Part shown: positions 35,709 through 46,400 of the stretch, piece after piece
Layout of the letters: the number at the start of each line of letters is the position of its first letter
Numbering within the stretch: the first letter of the stretch is position 1
Source of the DNA: Bosea sp. BIWAKO-01
Lineage (GTDB): Bacteria > Pseudomonadota > Alphaproteobacteria > Rhizobiales > Beijerinckiaceae
Length of the DNA: 64,000 bases
Assembly: GCF_001748145.1 (NCBI RefSeq)
Contig: NZ_BCQA01000001.1
Span: 1,733,501-1,797,500 of the forward strand
Reading direction: 5' to 3'
The notes under the pieces: generated by a model
Database searches by the model: none
What the model was told of the DNA's origin: nothing
The model's input: only the letters and a program-made list of their open reading frames with translations
Made by a program: the position numbers and the translations under genes

Positions 35709-36578
35709 CTATGACGGCCTCATGGTCTCCGACATGGTACGGCGCATCATGTCGCGTAACGCATTGGCGCTGCGGTAGCCGGCGGTTCGGGCGGCCTGTC
35801 GCAATGGAACCCCATCGGCCTGGAGCGTCAGCGTGTGAAGCATGCGCAGGCGACGCCGCCATTCGGCAAAGCTGAGCCCCGTCTCGCTTCGGAACTGGCG
35901 CGTAAAGGTGCTGCGGCTCACTCCGACATGTTGGGCCCAACCGTCCAGATCGAGATCCAGCGACGGCTTCTGGATCATGTCGCGACAGAGTTTCCGCAAC
36001 CGCATGGCGTGCGGCATGGGCAGGGCGATGTGGATTTCCGGCGCCTTGGCGATCTCATCGACGACGAGCGCCGCGAGATGCCCGCCGCGCCCCGCGACAT
36101 CATAGAGCAGCGGGCCGGTCGCAAGCGACTTCATCGCGACATCGAGCAGATCGGAGACCGCGATGACGCGGCACTCGGCCGGGAGGGCCGGGCCAAGAGC
36201 CTCATCTGTGAAGAACGCGGCTCGCATCTCGCAGCAGCCGAAGCCGGCGAGCTCATGGGGGATGTCGGCGGGCACGAGCAGCGCATAGCCCGATGGCACC
36301 GTCCAGGTACCGGTTTCGGTGCTCAGGACCAGCAATCCGCCCGACGCATGGAGCAGTTCGGTGCGGCGGTGGCTATGCCAGCGCGTCCTTGCGCCACTTG
36401 CGAAGGATTGATGAAGCACGGTGACGGGGCGCGCGGCGTTTCCTCGTCGAGCGGCAAGCGATCGATGGTCGGGAGCGCATTGTGACCCGAAATCGCCTCT
36501 TTCATTCAAACCGTTCCTCAAGAGATCAAATTTGACCCGATCACTGTCAATTATGATCCGTGCTCGCAAAAGGGGCAA
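35709..36578 (-). CDS. AraC family transcriptional regulator with cupin sensor domain
   Basis: The protein is about 289 residues, with a cupin-like N-terminal sensor (ARTRWHSHRRTELLHASGG and VPADIPHELAGFG) and a C-terminal AraC domain (LDLDGWAQHVGVSRSTFTRQF with the second helix near RQAARTAGYRSANAL). The start could be internal, because the first ~30 residues are not cupin-like. It is divergent from the TonB receptor with ~110 AT-rich bases between, so local control of siderophore uptake is likely. PchR-like regulators respond to the ferri-siderophore; that role is inferred here. Confidence 0.88.
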   Translation of the reverse strand: MPLLRARIIIDSDRVKFDLLRNGLNERGDFGSQCAPDHRSLAARRGNAARPVTVLHQSFASGARTRWHSHRRTELLHASGGLLVLSTETGTWTVPSGYALLVPADIPHELAGFGCCEMRAAFFTDEALGPALPAECRVIAVSDLLDVAMKSLATGPLLYDVAGRGGHLAALVVDEIAKAPEIHIALPMPHAMRLRKLCRDMIQKPSLDLDLDGWAQHVGVSRSTFTRQFRSETGLSFAEWRRRLRMLHTLTLQADGVPLRQAARTAGYRSANALRDMMRRTMSETMRPS

Positions 36579-36686
36579 TGATATAATAATGGAGATCGAT
36601 TCCAGTTTAAAATCAATCTAAATTGACTTCAACTGAACGATTATAAGTAGATATCGAATACATCTCTATCAATCGGCAGATATTAC
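36579..36686. promoter_or_regulatory. AT-rich divergent control region of the siderophore locus
   Basis: This interval is far more AT-rich than its surroundings. It contains the inverted repeat TCAAT-CTAA-ATTGA (36613-36626) and TTATAAG near 36641, a possible -10 region. It is the natural site for an iron-responsive repressor or for the AraC regulator; no canonical Fur box is recognisable. Confidence 0.45.
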
Positions 36687-38927
36687 ATGATCGATACGGT
36701 CGAAATTCTGAGAAAATTATTGGAAGTCACTCGTTTTCGTCACACCTGTCGCATCGGTATTTCTGTCACGCTATCGCTCGTCGCATTTGCAACATCTGGT
36801 ATGGCGCAAGGTGTGCCGCCCACGAGTTCTCCTTCCATCCAACTCGATACCATCGACGTTCACGGCCAGGGCGAGAACGCGGCCGGCCCGGTCAGCGGCT
36901 ATGTCGCGACCCGCTCGGCCACGGGGAGCAAGACCGATACGCCCATCCTGGAAATCCCTCAGACCATCAACGTCGTGACGGCGGACCAGATCAGGGCGCA
37001 GGGCGCTCAAACTGTCAGCGAGGCGCTCCGCTATACCGCCGGTGTCAGAGGCGAAACCTATGGTGCCGCCTCGAAATTCGACAGCTACACGCTCATCCGG
37101 GGCTTCAAGGCGGATCTCTTTCTGGACGGGATGCGCCTTCCGGACGGCAGCGCCACCACGGATTGGACCACATCGGTCATCGAGCCCTACGGGCTCGAAC
37201 GCATCGAGGTCCTGCGAGGGCCCTCCTCGACGCTCTACGGCCAGAGCGGCCCCGGTGGACTGATCAACATGATCAGCAAGCGACCGCTGGCAGCGCCGTT
37301 GCGTGAAGTCCAGATTCAGACTGGCAGCTTCGGCCGGCTCCAGGGCGCGTTCGATCTCAGCGGCCCTGTCGATCCGCAAGGCAAGCTCCTCTATCGCCTG
37401 ACCGGGCTGGGGCGCCTCTCTGAAACGCAGACCGACTTCATCGACGACGATCGGCTGTTCATTGCACTGGCTTTGACGTGGAAGCCGACTGACGCCACGA
37501 CGCTGACCGTTCTCGGCCAGTATCTGCGTGAGCGCGACGGCAAGACGGGCTTCAACTATCTGCCGACCTCCGGCACGCTCTCTCCCAATCCGGTCAATCG
37601 CCGCCTGCCATTCAGCCGCTATGCCGGGGAGCCAGGCTTCGACCGGTTCGATCGCGATCAGACCTCGGTTGGCTATGCCTTCGAGCACCGGTTCAGCGGC
37701 AATCTGAGTTTCAGCCAGAACCTGCGCTACACCGATAACAGCATCTATCTGCGCGGACTGAACCGTAATGGTGAGCTGCTTGCCGACAACCGCACCCTGA
37801 ACCGCGCCGCCTTCCGCATCGACGCAGCCACGCGGGCCCTGACCCTCGACAACCGCCTGGAAGGCCGCTTCCAGACCGGCGCCTTGTCGCACACGGCGCT
37901 GCTCGGCCTCGATTACCGCAGCGAAAACAGCCAGTACGATGTCGGACGCGGCCCGGCCAGTTCGATCCAGATCTTCAATCCGATCTATGGCTCGCCCGTC
38001 GTCGACCCGGGCATCAATTTCCAGCGCAAGGATGCGGAACTTCGCCAACTCGGGATCTATGCACAGGACCAGATCAGGTTCGATCGCTGGATCGCCACGT
38101 TCTCGGGTCGGCACGACTGGGCCGATACCAAGACCAGGACCTATAATGTCGGACCGGGCACGACGGTGCGAAGCTCGACCGATGATCGCGCCTTCAGCGG
38201 TCGCGCCGGCCTGAGCTACGTCTTCGACAGCGGATTTGCGCCCTATGTCAGCTACGCGACCTCGTTCCAGCCGACGGCGGAGACCGATTTCGCCGGGGCG
38301 GCCTTCAGGCCACTGACCGCGCGTCAGTATGAAGCGGGGATCAAATACCAGCCCAACGGCATCAATGCCTCGCTGACCGCGGCAGTCTTTGACATCCGTC
38401 AGCAGAACACGCTGACGCCCGATCCCAATCCCGCGCGTTCGTTCGCCCGTGTCCAGCTTGGCGAGGTCTCGGTGCGCGGCTTCGATGTCGAACTGCGCGC
38501 GCAGCCGGTGGAGGGGCTCGGCCTGATCGCTTCCTATGCCTATCTCGACACTGAAATCACCCAGAGCACCGTCGTCACCGATATCGGCAAGCACCTGCCG
38601 AGCGCACCGGGCCATCAAGGCTCAATCTGGGCGGATTACACCGTCCAGGCTGGCATGTTCGAGGGATGGGGGATCGGCGGCGGCGTCCGCTATGTCGGCA
38701 GCACCTATGACGCCGCAAACACCGTCAGGATTCCGCCCTACACGCTGGTGGACGCAAGCCTGCAATACGATCTCGGAAAACTCGCTCCGTCGTTCAGCGG
38801 CGCCAAGCTCTCCGTCATCGCCAAGAATCTCTTCGAAACCTACTACGTCACGCAATGCGGCAACGTACCGGGCTGCTCGCTCGGCGCGCGGCGCACCGTT
38901 CTGGCAACGCTCAGCTACCGGTGGTGA
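36687..38927 (+). CDS. TonB-dependent siderophore receptor
   Basis: This 746-residue outer-membrane protein has a long signal peptide ending near GMAQG (about residue 40). A TonB-box-like DTIDVHG follows, then a plug domain (IPQTINVVTADQIRAQGA to GPGGLINMISKRP, about 85-195). The plug includes the family block ERIEVLRGPSSTLYGQSGPGG. The rest is a beta-barrel with alternating strands ending in LATLSYRW, the aromatic C-terminus recognised by the Bam machinery. The sequence resembles ferrichrome/hydroxamate receptors (FhuA/FoxA class), though the ligand is not certain. It overlaps no other gene and is followed six bases later by a binding protein. Confidence 0.94.
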   Translation: MIDTVEILRKLLEVTRFRHTCRIGISVTLSLVAFATSGMAQGVPPTSSPSIQLDTIDVHGQGENAAGPVSGYVATRSATGSKTDTPILEIPQTINVVTADQIRAQGAQTVSEALRYTAGVRGETYGAASKFDSYTLIRGFKADLFLDGMRLPDGSATTDWTTSVIEPYGLERIEVLRGPSSTLYGQSGPGGLINMISKRPLAAPLREVQIQTGSFGRLQGAFDLSGPVDPQGKLLYRLTGLGRLSETQTDFIDDDRLFIALALTWKPTDATTLTVLGQYLRERDGKTGFNYLPTSGTLSPNPVNRRLPFSRYAGEPGFDRFDRDQTSVGYAFEHRFSGNLSFSQNLRYTDNSIYLRGLNRNGELLADNRTLNRAAFRIDAATRALTLDNRLEGRFQTGALSHTALLGLDYRSENSQYDVGRGPASSIQIFNPIYGSPVVDPGINFQRKDAELRQLGIYAQDQIRFDRWIATFSGRHDWADTKTRTYNVGPGTTVRSSTDDRAFSGRAGLSYVFDSGFAPYVSYATSFQPTAETDFAGAAFRPLTARQYEAGIKYQPNGINASLTAAVFDIRQQNTLTPDPNPARSFARVQLGEVSVRGFDVELRAQPVEGLGLIASYAYLDTEITQSTVVTDIGKHLPSAPGHQGSIWADYTVQAGMFEGWGIGGGVRYVGSTYDAANTVRIPPYTLVDASLQYDLGKLAPSFSGAKLSVIAKNLFETYYVTQCGNVPGCSLGARRTVLATLSYRW

Positions 38928-38932
38928 GGCGC

Positions 38933-40126
38933 ATGCGCAGGAATGGATGCCGGCCCGGCTCGATGACGCCCCGCGAATTGTCCCGCTCCCTGGCGTCCAT
39001 GATGCTGGCGGCCGTGCTGCTGGTGCTGACAGCCCTTGTCGTGCCCGCCCAGGGGCAGATCAGCGTGATCGATATCGCCGGGCGCGAGGTCGTGCTGTCG
39101 CAGCCGGCGCGGCGGATCGTGCTGGGAGCCTGGGTCAGCCTTGATGCCTTGTCCCTGCTCCATCCTGACCCGGTCAGCCTGCTCGCCGGCTGGGCCAACG
39201 GAGGGGCAAACGGAATCCAGCCGAAGATCCTGCGCAGCAGGTTCCCCGCGATCGACACGGTGCCCGTGATCGGCCGCGACGCGTTCGAGACGATCTCCGC
39301 CGAAGCGATCATCGCCCGACAGCCCGACCTGCTTGTCCTGAGCAAGTTCGATGCCTTCCGGTTTGGCGCAAGCAGCGCCGAAACGCCGGCGCTGAACCAG
39401 ATCGAGGCCGCCGGCATTCCCGTGGTGATCGTCGATTTCTTCCTCGAGCCATTGCGAAACACCGAGCCGAGCCTGCGAGCACTCGGGCGCCTGATCGGGC
39501 GTGAGGCTCAGGCTGATGCCTATCTGACCTTCTATCGTGAGCATCTGAAGGCGATTGAGGCACAGCTTCAAAGTGCGGGAAAGACCACGCCCTCGGTCTT
39601 TCTGCATGCCTTTGCCGCCCGCCCCGACTGTTGCTTTTCGGCGGGGCCGGGAACCATCGATGGCTTCATCCGGTTGGCCGGCGGGCACAATATCGCGGCC
39701 GAGACGCTCACCACTCCCGTTGGCCAGCTCAGCATCGAGCACGTTCTCACGCGCAATCCCGATGTCTACATCGCGACTGGTATCTCCGACCAAGCCGATG
39801 CGGCAGGGTTTGCCCTCGGCCCAGGTGTTTCACCGCAAACGGCCGCAGCCGGATTTGCGCGGCTGCTGGAACGGCGCAATCTCGCCCCGATGGCGGCGAT
39901 CACGCGGAAACGAGCCTTCGGCCTGTGGCATCTCTTCGTCCATACACCAGTTCACCTCGTCGCGATCGAGGCCATGGCGAAGTGGCTGAGGCCCGATGTC
40001 TTTAATGCCCTGAATCCCGGCAAGACTCTGGAAGAGATCAACGCCCGCTTCCTGGCTGCGCCGCTGGTCGGCACGTTCTGGGTGGAATCCAGGGATATTC
40101 CGGAGCACCGGTCCGGCAGACCTTAG
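38933..40126 (+). CDS. ABC transporter substrate-binding protein, iron-siderophore (FecB/FhuD-like)
   Basis: This 397-residue protein has a signal peptide (MMLAAVLLVLTALVVPAQG-Q). The mature part has the type-3 binding-protein fold, seen in VIDIAGREVVLSQPARRIV, EAIIARQPDLLVLS and HVLTRNPDVYIATG, with a long linking helix in the middle and LFVHTPVHLVAIEAMAKWL near the end. ATG 38933 follows GAGG. It would pass ferri-siderophore from the TonB receptor to an inner-membrane importer, but no permease or ATPase gene follows here. Confidence 0.9.
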   Translation: MRRNGCRPGSMTPRELSRSLASMMLAAVLLVLTALVVPAQGQISVIDIAGREVVLSQPARRIVLGAWVSLDALSLLHPDPVSLLAGWANGGANGIQPKILRSRFPAIDTVPVIGRDAFETISAEAIIARQPDLLVLSKFDAFRFGASSAETPALNQIEAAGIPVVIVDFFLEPLRNTEPSLRALGRLIGREAQADAYLTFYREHLKAIEAQLQSAGKTTPSVFLHAFAARPDCCFSAGPGTIDGFIRLAGGHNIAAETLTTPVGQLSIEHVLTRNPDVYIATGISDQADAAGFALGPGVSPQTAAAGFARLLERRNLAPMAAITRKRAFGLWHLFVHTPVHLVAIEAMAKWLRPDVFNALNPGKTLEEINARFLAAPLVGTFWVESRDIPEHRSGRP

Positions 40127-40146
40127 ATCGCCGTGCGTTCTACCGG

Positions 40147-40175
40147 ACACAAAGTGGCCATCTATCTCTTTGTGT
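40147..40175. terminator. Hairpin downstream of the siderophore binding protein
   Basis: ACACAAAG (40147-40154) pairs with CTTTGTGT (40168-40175) across a 13-base loop. It lies 21 bases after the gene stop and is the first of three adjacent palindromes. Confidence 0.5.
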
Positions 40176-40226
40176 AGCATCGGATCGGATATCGTATCCG
40201 GCCCGATGATCTTACCTCCTGTGTTT

Positions 40227-40272
40227 GCATCGACTTTCCCCGAAAGCCGCAATCCACTTTTCGGGCCGATGC
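40227..40272. repeat. Palindromic intergenic repeat, copy A
   Basis: This is a 46-base hairpin element with outer arms GCATCG/CGATGC (40227-40232 and 40267-40272) and inner arms CCCGAAA/TTTCGGG (40239-40245 and 40259-40265). A closely similar copy, with the same arms and nearly the same spacing, is at 61140-61184. A neighbouring hairpin (40179-40208, ATCGG/CCGAT with CGGAT/ATCCG inside) makes a mosaic. It lies between a plus-strand gene and the minus-strand RTX gene, so it may also terminate both. Confidence 0.75.
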
Positions 40273-40415
40273 TCCAGACACGCGGGGCGAGATTTTTTTG
40301 CCGTTGGCCCGCTCGTGCCGAGTAGGGGCTCCTCAGGGCGCCTCGATGAGCCTTCCTGTTGCGCGAAGGAGAAGGACGGCGCCGCCTGACCAGCGGCACC
40401 GTCAGGCAGTGCCCT

Positions 40416-43400
40416 TCAGACGAAGATAAAGTCGCTCGCATGAAGCGCGGCGATCGTCATGTTCTTCAGCAGGATCGAATCGTCCGGCGTTGCGTCGATC
40501 ACCACATCATTCCCGCTTTGGTGCATCGCCGCCTGCACGGCAGCGAAATTGGCATAGATGGATTTGGAGATCTGGAGCGTGTCGTCATTGCCGGCGTCGT
40601 TGCGGAAATCCGTAATGGTGTCCCGACCGAACCCGGGCCTGAACACGAAGGTATCGTTGCCCTTGCCGCCGGTGAGGCTGTCAGCTCCCGCACCGCCCTC
40701 GAGCAGATCGTCACCGTTGCCGCCATCGAGCGTGTCGTTACCGGTGCCGCCATAGAGCTTGTCATTGCCGTCCCCGCCCTGCAGCTGGTCCGTGCCGGCG
40801 CCGCCGATCAGGCCATCGTTGCCCTCGAGGCCCTGCAACTGATCGTTGCCGCCGCGGCCGACGAGCACGTTGTCGAGATTGTTGCCCACGCCCTTGAAGG
40901 CCGTCGTCGCCCCACCGGAGAAGCTCAGATTCTCGAGATTGTTGCCGAGCGTGTAGGAGGCAAGGGTGGTGTAGACGGTGTCTGTGCCCTCGCCGGCATT
41001 CTCGGTGATCTTGTCCCCGCCATCGTCGACGAAATAGGTATCGTTACCGGCGCCGCCGCGCATCGTGTCGCGTCCGCCAAGCCCGTCGATGATGTCGTTC
41101 CCGGAGCCGCCTGTCAGCGTGTTGTCGGCGGCGGTTCCCGTCACGCGGGTCTCCGCGCTGTCGGTGATGTTGATCGTCAGGCTCTCGACGCGGCTCAGCC
41201 CCCCGGCATCGGTGGCCTCCACCTGCAGCGTATAGCTGTGCAGGGGATTGGTCGGGTCCTCGAAATCGATCAGGGCCGCATTTGTGGCGACGATCTGGTT
41301 GCCGGAGAGGGCGAAGCGACCGTCGGCCGAGTCGAGCAGCGCAAGGGTCGGCAATGCTCCCCCGTCCGGATCGGCTGCGAGGATGGTCATGACCACGCCA
41401 CCCGGCGTCGTGACGGTTCCGCCATTTTCCGAAATGTTGCCTGAGGCAAGGGTCGGATTCCCGCCGAAGACGATATCGCTCGGCGCCTCGTTGACATTGG
41501 TCACGCCGACCGTGACCTGCTCGGAATAAGTGCCGCCGTGACCGTCATTCACCGTCACGGCAAGCGCGTAGTTGTTGCTGCCGCCCACGCCGTTCGGGTG
41601 CTCGAAATCGAGCAGTGCACCGTTCTGGACCAGGATCTGATTGCCGACGATCTTGAATGCGCCGCCGTAATCATTGGCGAGCGTATAGGAGAAGGTGTCG
41701 ACCGCGCCGTTGAGGTTATCGGGATCGGTCGTCGCCAGCGTTGCAATGACCGTTCCCGTCGCAGCCCCCTCCGCAACGGCGAGGGAGGTTGGAGCGGTGA
41801 CGCCGCTGAAGAGGATATCGGTCGGCGCATCGTTCACATTGACGACGGTGACACCGACATTGGCCGTCGAGAACCGGCCGAGCGTGTCGCTCACCGTATA
41901 GGAAAAGGCTGCCGGACCGAAATAATCATGCGTTGGCGTGAAAGTCAGATTGCCGTCGCCCCCCAACCCGACGATGCCATGCGCGAGCTGCACGGATGCA
42001 CCGGCCGTGATCTGCGTGTTGTTGATGGCCGTCACGACGGCGCCATTGCCGTTCACGACGTTCGCGCGTGCATTCACGAAGACGAAGCTGTCCTCGTTCG
42101 CAGTGACGGCGATATCCTGGGCCACCGGACCCGTCACGAGATCCGTCGCCGCCTTGACGCCGTCGTCGAACAGGAAGCTCTCGACATTCGTGACCGTATT
42201 GGTCTGCGCCGGGGTGCCGCCGGCGGCTGGCCGAACGAAGGTGAAGGCCTGCGTCGCGCCGTTAAAGCTGATCAGGAAATCGGCGAAGTTGCCGTGGAGG
42301 ACGAGAGTGTCGCTGCCGCCGCGGCCGTCGATCACGTTGTTGCCGGCACCGCCATCGAAGACGTTGGCCTGACCGTCGCCCTTCAGGATGTCATCTCCGA
42401 TCCCACCGGTGATGTTCTCGATGTCGTGCGTATAGACAAAGCTGGTGGTGCCGGCCGCGTCGGTCGTCAGCGTACCGATGAGGTCCTCCGCCGCCCAGGC
42501 CGTACCGCTGCGCATGCTGAGCGCCACGCCGGACGCCAGGTCGACATGGAAGCGCCCGAACTCGCCCTGATAGGAGATCGTATCGTTGCCATTTCCACCC
42601 GAAATCAGGTCAACCCCTCGCCCCGCGAGGCTGATGGGATTGCCATTTATGTCGACGATCGCGGCACCGTTCGCGTCCCTCGTCGGCAGGACCCGTTCGA
42701 TCTTGGGATCGAACGTTCCGCCGAACCCGCCAACGAGCAGGTCGTCGCCGTTACCGCCGAGCAGCTGGTCCTGCCCGGTACCGCCGATGATGGTGTCGTT
42801 GCCCTCACCGCCATCGCCGATGTCGTTGCCGGAACCGAGGGTGACGAGGTCGTTGCCCAGCCCGGCATAGAGCTGGTCGTCGAGCGCGCGACCATCCATG
42901 GCGTCGTCGCCGACCGTACCGACCGCGACGTCCCGCGGAGCCCCCGTCCGTGGGCCGATGATCGCTACGCCGGGTTCGCGGTTGTCGAGGAACTGGGCAT
43001 GGACATCGCCGGTCGCGTCCTGATAGCCGATCAGCATGCGCCCGTCGTCGATCCCCGTGGCGGAATGAAGCGTGTGCTGCCCCGTCGCCGGATCATCGAT
43101 TTGGATTTTCTGACCGACGATGGTGCCGATCATGTCGAAGCGCTGGCCAAAGACATGTCCGCCGCTTTCCCAGGAGACGAAGTAGCCATCCTCAAGGGCG
43201 CCGCTCGGATCGGTTCCGGTCGAGGAGACCTGGAAGGGCGTGCCAGCAGCCAGGCCCGTCTCCAGCGTGAGCAGCGGGCTCGGGCTCCAGTTATTGCCGA
43301 AGCCGTGATAGATGATCGCGTGGACGGACACCGTCCCGGCGACGTCAGGGGTTTCCCAGAAGACGGCGAAGCTGCCGTTCAGTTGCGCGACGACCTGCTG

Positions 43401-46400
43401 CTGCGAGCCGGAGGCGACAGCCCCGAGATCGGTCGGGAATGGCAGCGTAAGCTCGCGATAGGTGGTCACGCCGCGTGCGACGATATCCACGCCCTGATTG
43501 CCCAGCGTCTGGTCGCGATCCGCCGTCTCGTCGATGACTGGCACATAGACCCTGAGCCGGACATGTTCACTCGTGTCGATGTAGGACACCACGAGCTGGC
43601 CGTCATGCAAGGTTGCGATGGACGGATCGCGGCCGCGCACCTCCGTCGCATCGAGGCCGAGATTGAAGGCGCTGGCGTCATCGATCGTGCCGCGCAGTCC
43701 GTCCTGCCCAATCGAGATCGGGGCGCTTTCCGCCCCCCTGTTGAGGTCGGTCGAGGGCACGAGATTGCCGAAAGCATCGCGCGCGAGCTGCCCCTGGCCC
43801 GCAGCATCGAGGATCGGCAAGCCCGCCGCATCGACGCGGAGGTCATAGACCGGCACCTCGTAGCGGGCGAGCTTGATGACCCCATAGGGATCGGCGGGGC
43901 TCGCCGCCGGATCCTTGAGCACGAAGCCGACATGGAACCCGAATTCGAGGGTGTCATTGTTGACGTCGACGATCTCATAGCCTTGCACGACCGGATCGAC
44001 AGCGATCTGCGCGCCTGCTTCCGAGCCGACGACGGTGATCTCGCCACCAGCAAGTCCCGAGCCCGGAACACCGGCAGCCGGATCCAGCACGACGTTGGTG
44101 TTGGTGCTGCCCGTCCGCAGGTGGATCGAGCTATCGCCCAAAACCGTCGATTCCCAGACGGCGGTAAAGCCGAGGCCACCGGTCATGCCGATGTCGATGT
44201 CCGAGACGGTTGCGCCCGCGGCGGAACCGTCGCTGAGCCGGAACGGCACGCCCGAGAAGAGCGGGTCGGGATCGCCCTGCACCTCGTAACGGATGCCCCA
44301 GACCTCGTTCCCGCCGGAAATCCAGGCCATCGCGGTTTCAGTCTGGAGATTGGTGACCGCAATTCCGCTCTGGGCACCAGCCTGGGGCGTTCCGGAGCCA
44401 CCCGGGTCGGTGCCGACCAGAATCTCCTTGAAGACCGACGTATCGGTGAGGCTCCAGGCGACCGGAGTGCCATCGTAGTTCGCAGGCAGTGCGGGTGGCT
44501 TTCCCGGGAATTCGAGCGTGATTTCCGTCGGCGCCCCCTCCCCACGGTTCAGGAAGCGCAGCTTCTCGATGCCGAAGAGATTGTCGATGCCGTCATGCTG
44601 CAAGGGATTGCCGGTTGCATCGGCGGTCGGGCGCAGATCGATGATCTCGTAGCTGCCGTCGCCATTGACGGTGATCGAGTAGTCTTCCGGCCTGCCGCTA
44701 TAGACCGAGATATCGATGCCTTCCCCCCCGTCGATGATCTCGGGGACCCCGGCCGCGCCGCGCAGGCCCGGGCCGCCGATGATCACATCGTTGCCGAGGC
44801 CGGCATAGATCGTGTCGGTCAGGCCGTTTGCATCGGAAATGTCTCCGCGGATGGTGTCGTCGCCATTGGTGCCGATCAGCACGTCGCGGCGCGCCTGGAC
44901 GTCGCCGTTGCGGATCAGGTCACCGGTGATGACCTGCCCCGGCGCGCGGGTGTCGATGATCCGGCCGATGATGTCGTTGCCGTCGGTGTAGGCGCCGGAG
45001 GTGTCGTGATAGACCGAGACGAAGCGGTCGCCGAGCAATCCGGCGATGCTGCCCTGGTCCTGGTCGCCGGCCGTGGCGGCGTTCACGGTGATGACCTCGC
45101 CTTCCGGCCTCATGGCGATCACGAAGCCGGTCGCGGGATCGAGCGCGACGTTGACATGCAGCGCCATGACGTCGGCATTGCCAGCCGCGCTGCTCTTCCA
45201 GCTGACCACAATGTCCGAACTGTCCTCGCCGCTGATGCCCGTGGCCTGGAACTGCAGGTCATTGGGATCGACGCCGACGGGCAATTGCTCGAGAACGAAG
45301 GGGGCCGGTGCGCTGAAGCCGAAGCCCGTGCCATTATTGCCGGCGCCCGTCGGGGCGTACATCGTGCCCATCAGGGTCAGGCCGCTTGGGCTGCTGCTGT
45401 CCTGCGTCAGCCAGACGATGCCAAGATTGACCGCCCCGGCCTGGACGATATGCGCGACTGTGCCGGGCGCGACCGCATAGGCGCCGGAGATATTGTCGAA
45501 CCCGGCGACCGGCACGATCTGGCCGAGGTCGTCATAGATGCGACCCGCCACTCGCTCGCCGCCGGTGGGGTTCCCCTCGATCCAGATGACCGCCGTCTCG
45601 AAGCCATGCGTCCCGGCAACGGAAGGATTTCTGCCGAGGACGCCGGTGGAGGTTCCCGTTTCCGTACCGACCCAGAACGGTTTGTCGTCATCCGGATTCG
45701 GCTCGGAGGGATTGGTGAAGCCGACATCCCGCAATCCGTTGAGTCCGGCGCCGACCGGGGCGCCCGGATTGCCAAGCGCGTCGAGCGGCACTTCGAAGCG
45801 CTGCACCATGATGTGGCCGTAACGCCCGTCCCCGGCGACATCCGTCGGTGCGTTGCTCGCATCGAGATGGGTCGAGACCCAGGCAACCGTGTAGCCGTCT
45901 GAAACCGTCTTCGGGTCGACCCCGTTCGGGGATGGTGGCACGCGCGTGTCGATGGTTCGATCGAGGAACGAGCCTGCCATGGCCGCGTCATGCTGATCGA
46001 CGCCATCCTCATGGAGGATCGATGCTTCCGCGCCGGTCAGCGCGCCCGGCCCGACAAAATTGGTGCGCAGTTCCCGCGTGGCGTCACTCGCGTCGGTTCT
46101 CTCCTCCCAGACCGCTCCCCAACCGGAGTTGGCGCCGCCCGACACCAGCGTCGGATTGGTCTCGATGCCGACGCCATCGCTGATGTCGATGGCATTGGGA
46201 ATGAAGGCGTCGGGCTGGCCGACGACGTCGTAGAACTGGCCGCGAATATGCGTGCTGCCCGGCGCCCCTGCCTCCCAGAGCACCCCGAAGAACTCGCCGA
46301 CACTGTCAGCCACGAAGGGATGGGCCTGGACCCCGGCTTGGCTCGTCGACCGGTTGACGATGAAGCCGTCGACATCTGGGGCGCCGGCCGGGTCAGGAGC

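Noticed and set aside
40416..42900. Repeated GGxGxD units considered as DNA tandem repeats or CRISPR-like array
   Set aside because: They are degenerate at DNA level and explained by RTX protein repeats; no constant repeat with unique spacers.
41538..45902. 1454-codon open frame on the plus strand opposite the RTX gene
   Set aside because: It is antisense to clear RTX and repeat modules, has no recognisable domain and a low-complexity His/Asp/Arg-rich composition typical of antisense reading of GC-rich genes.
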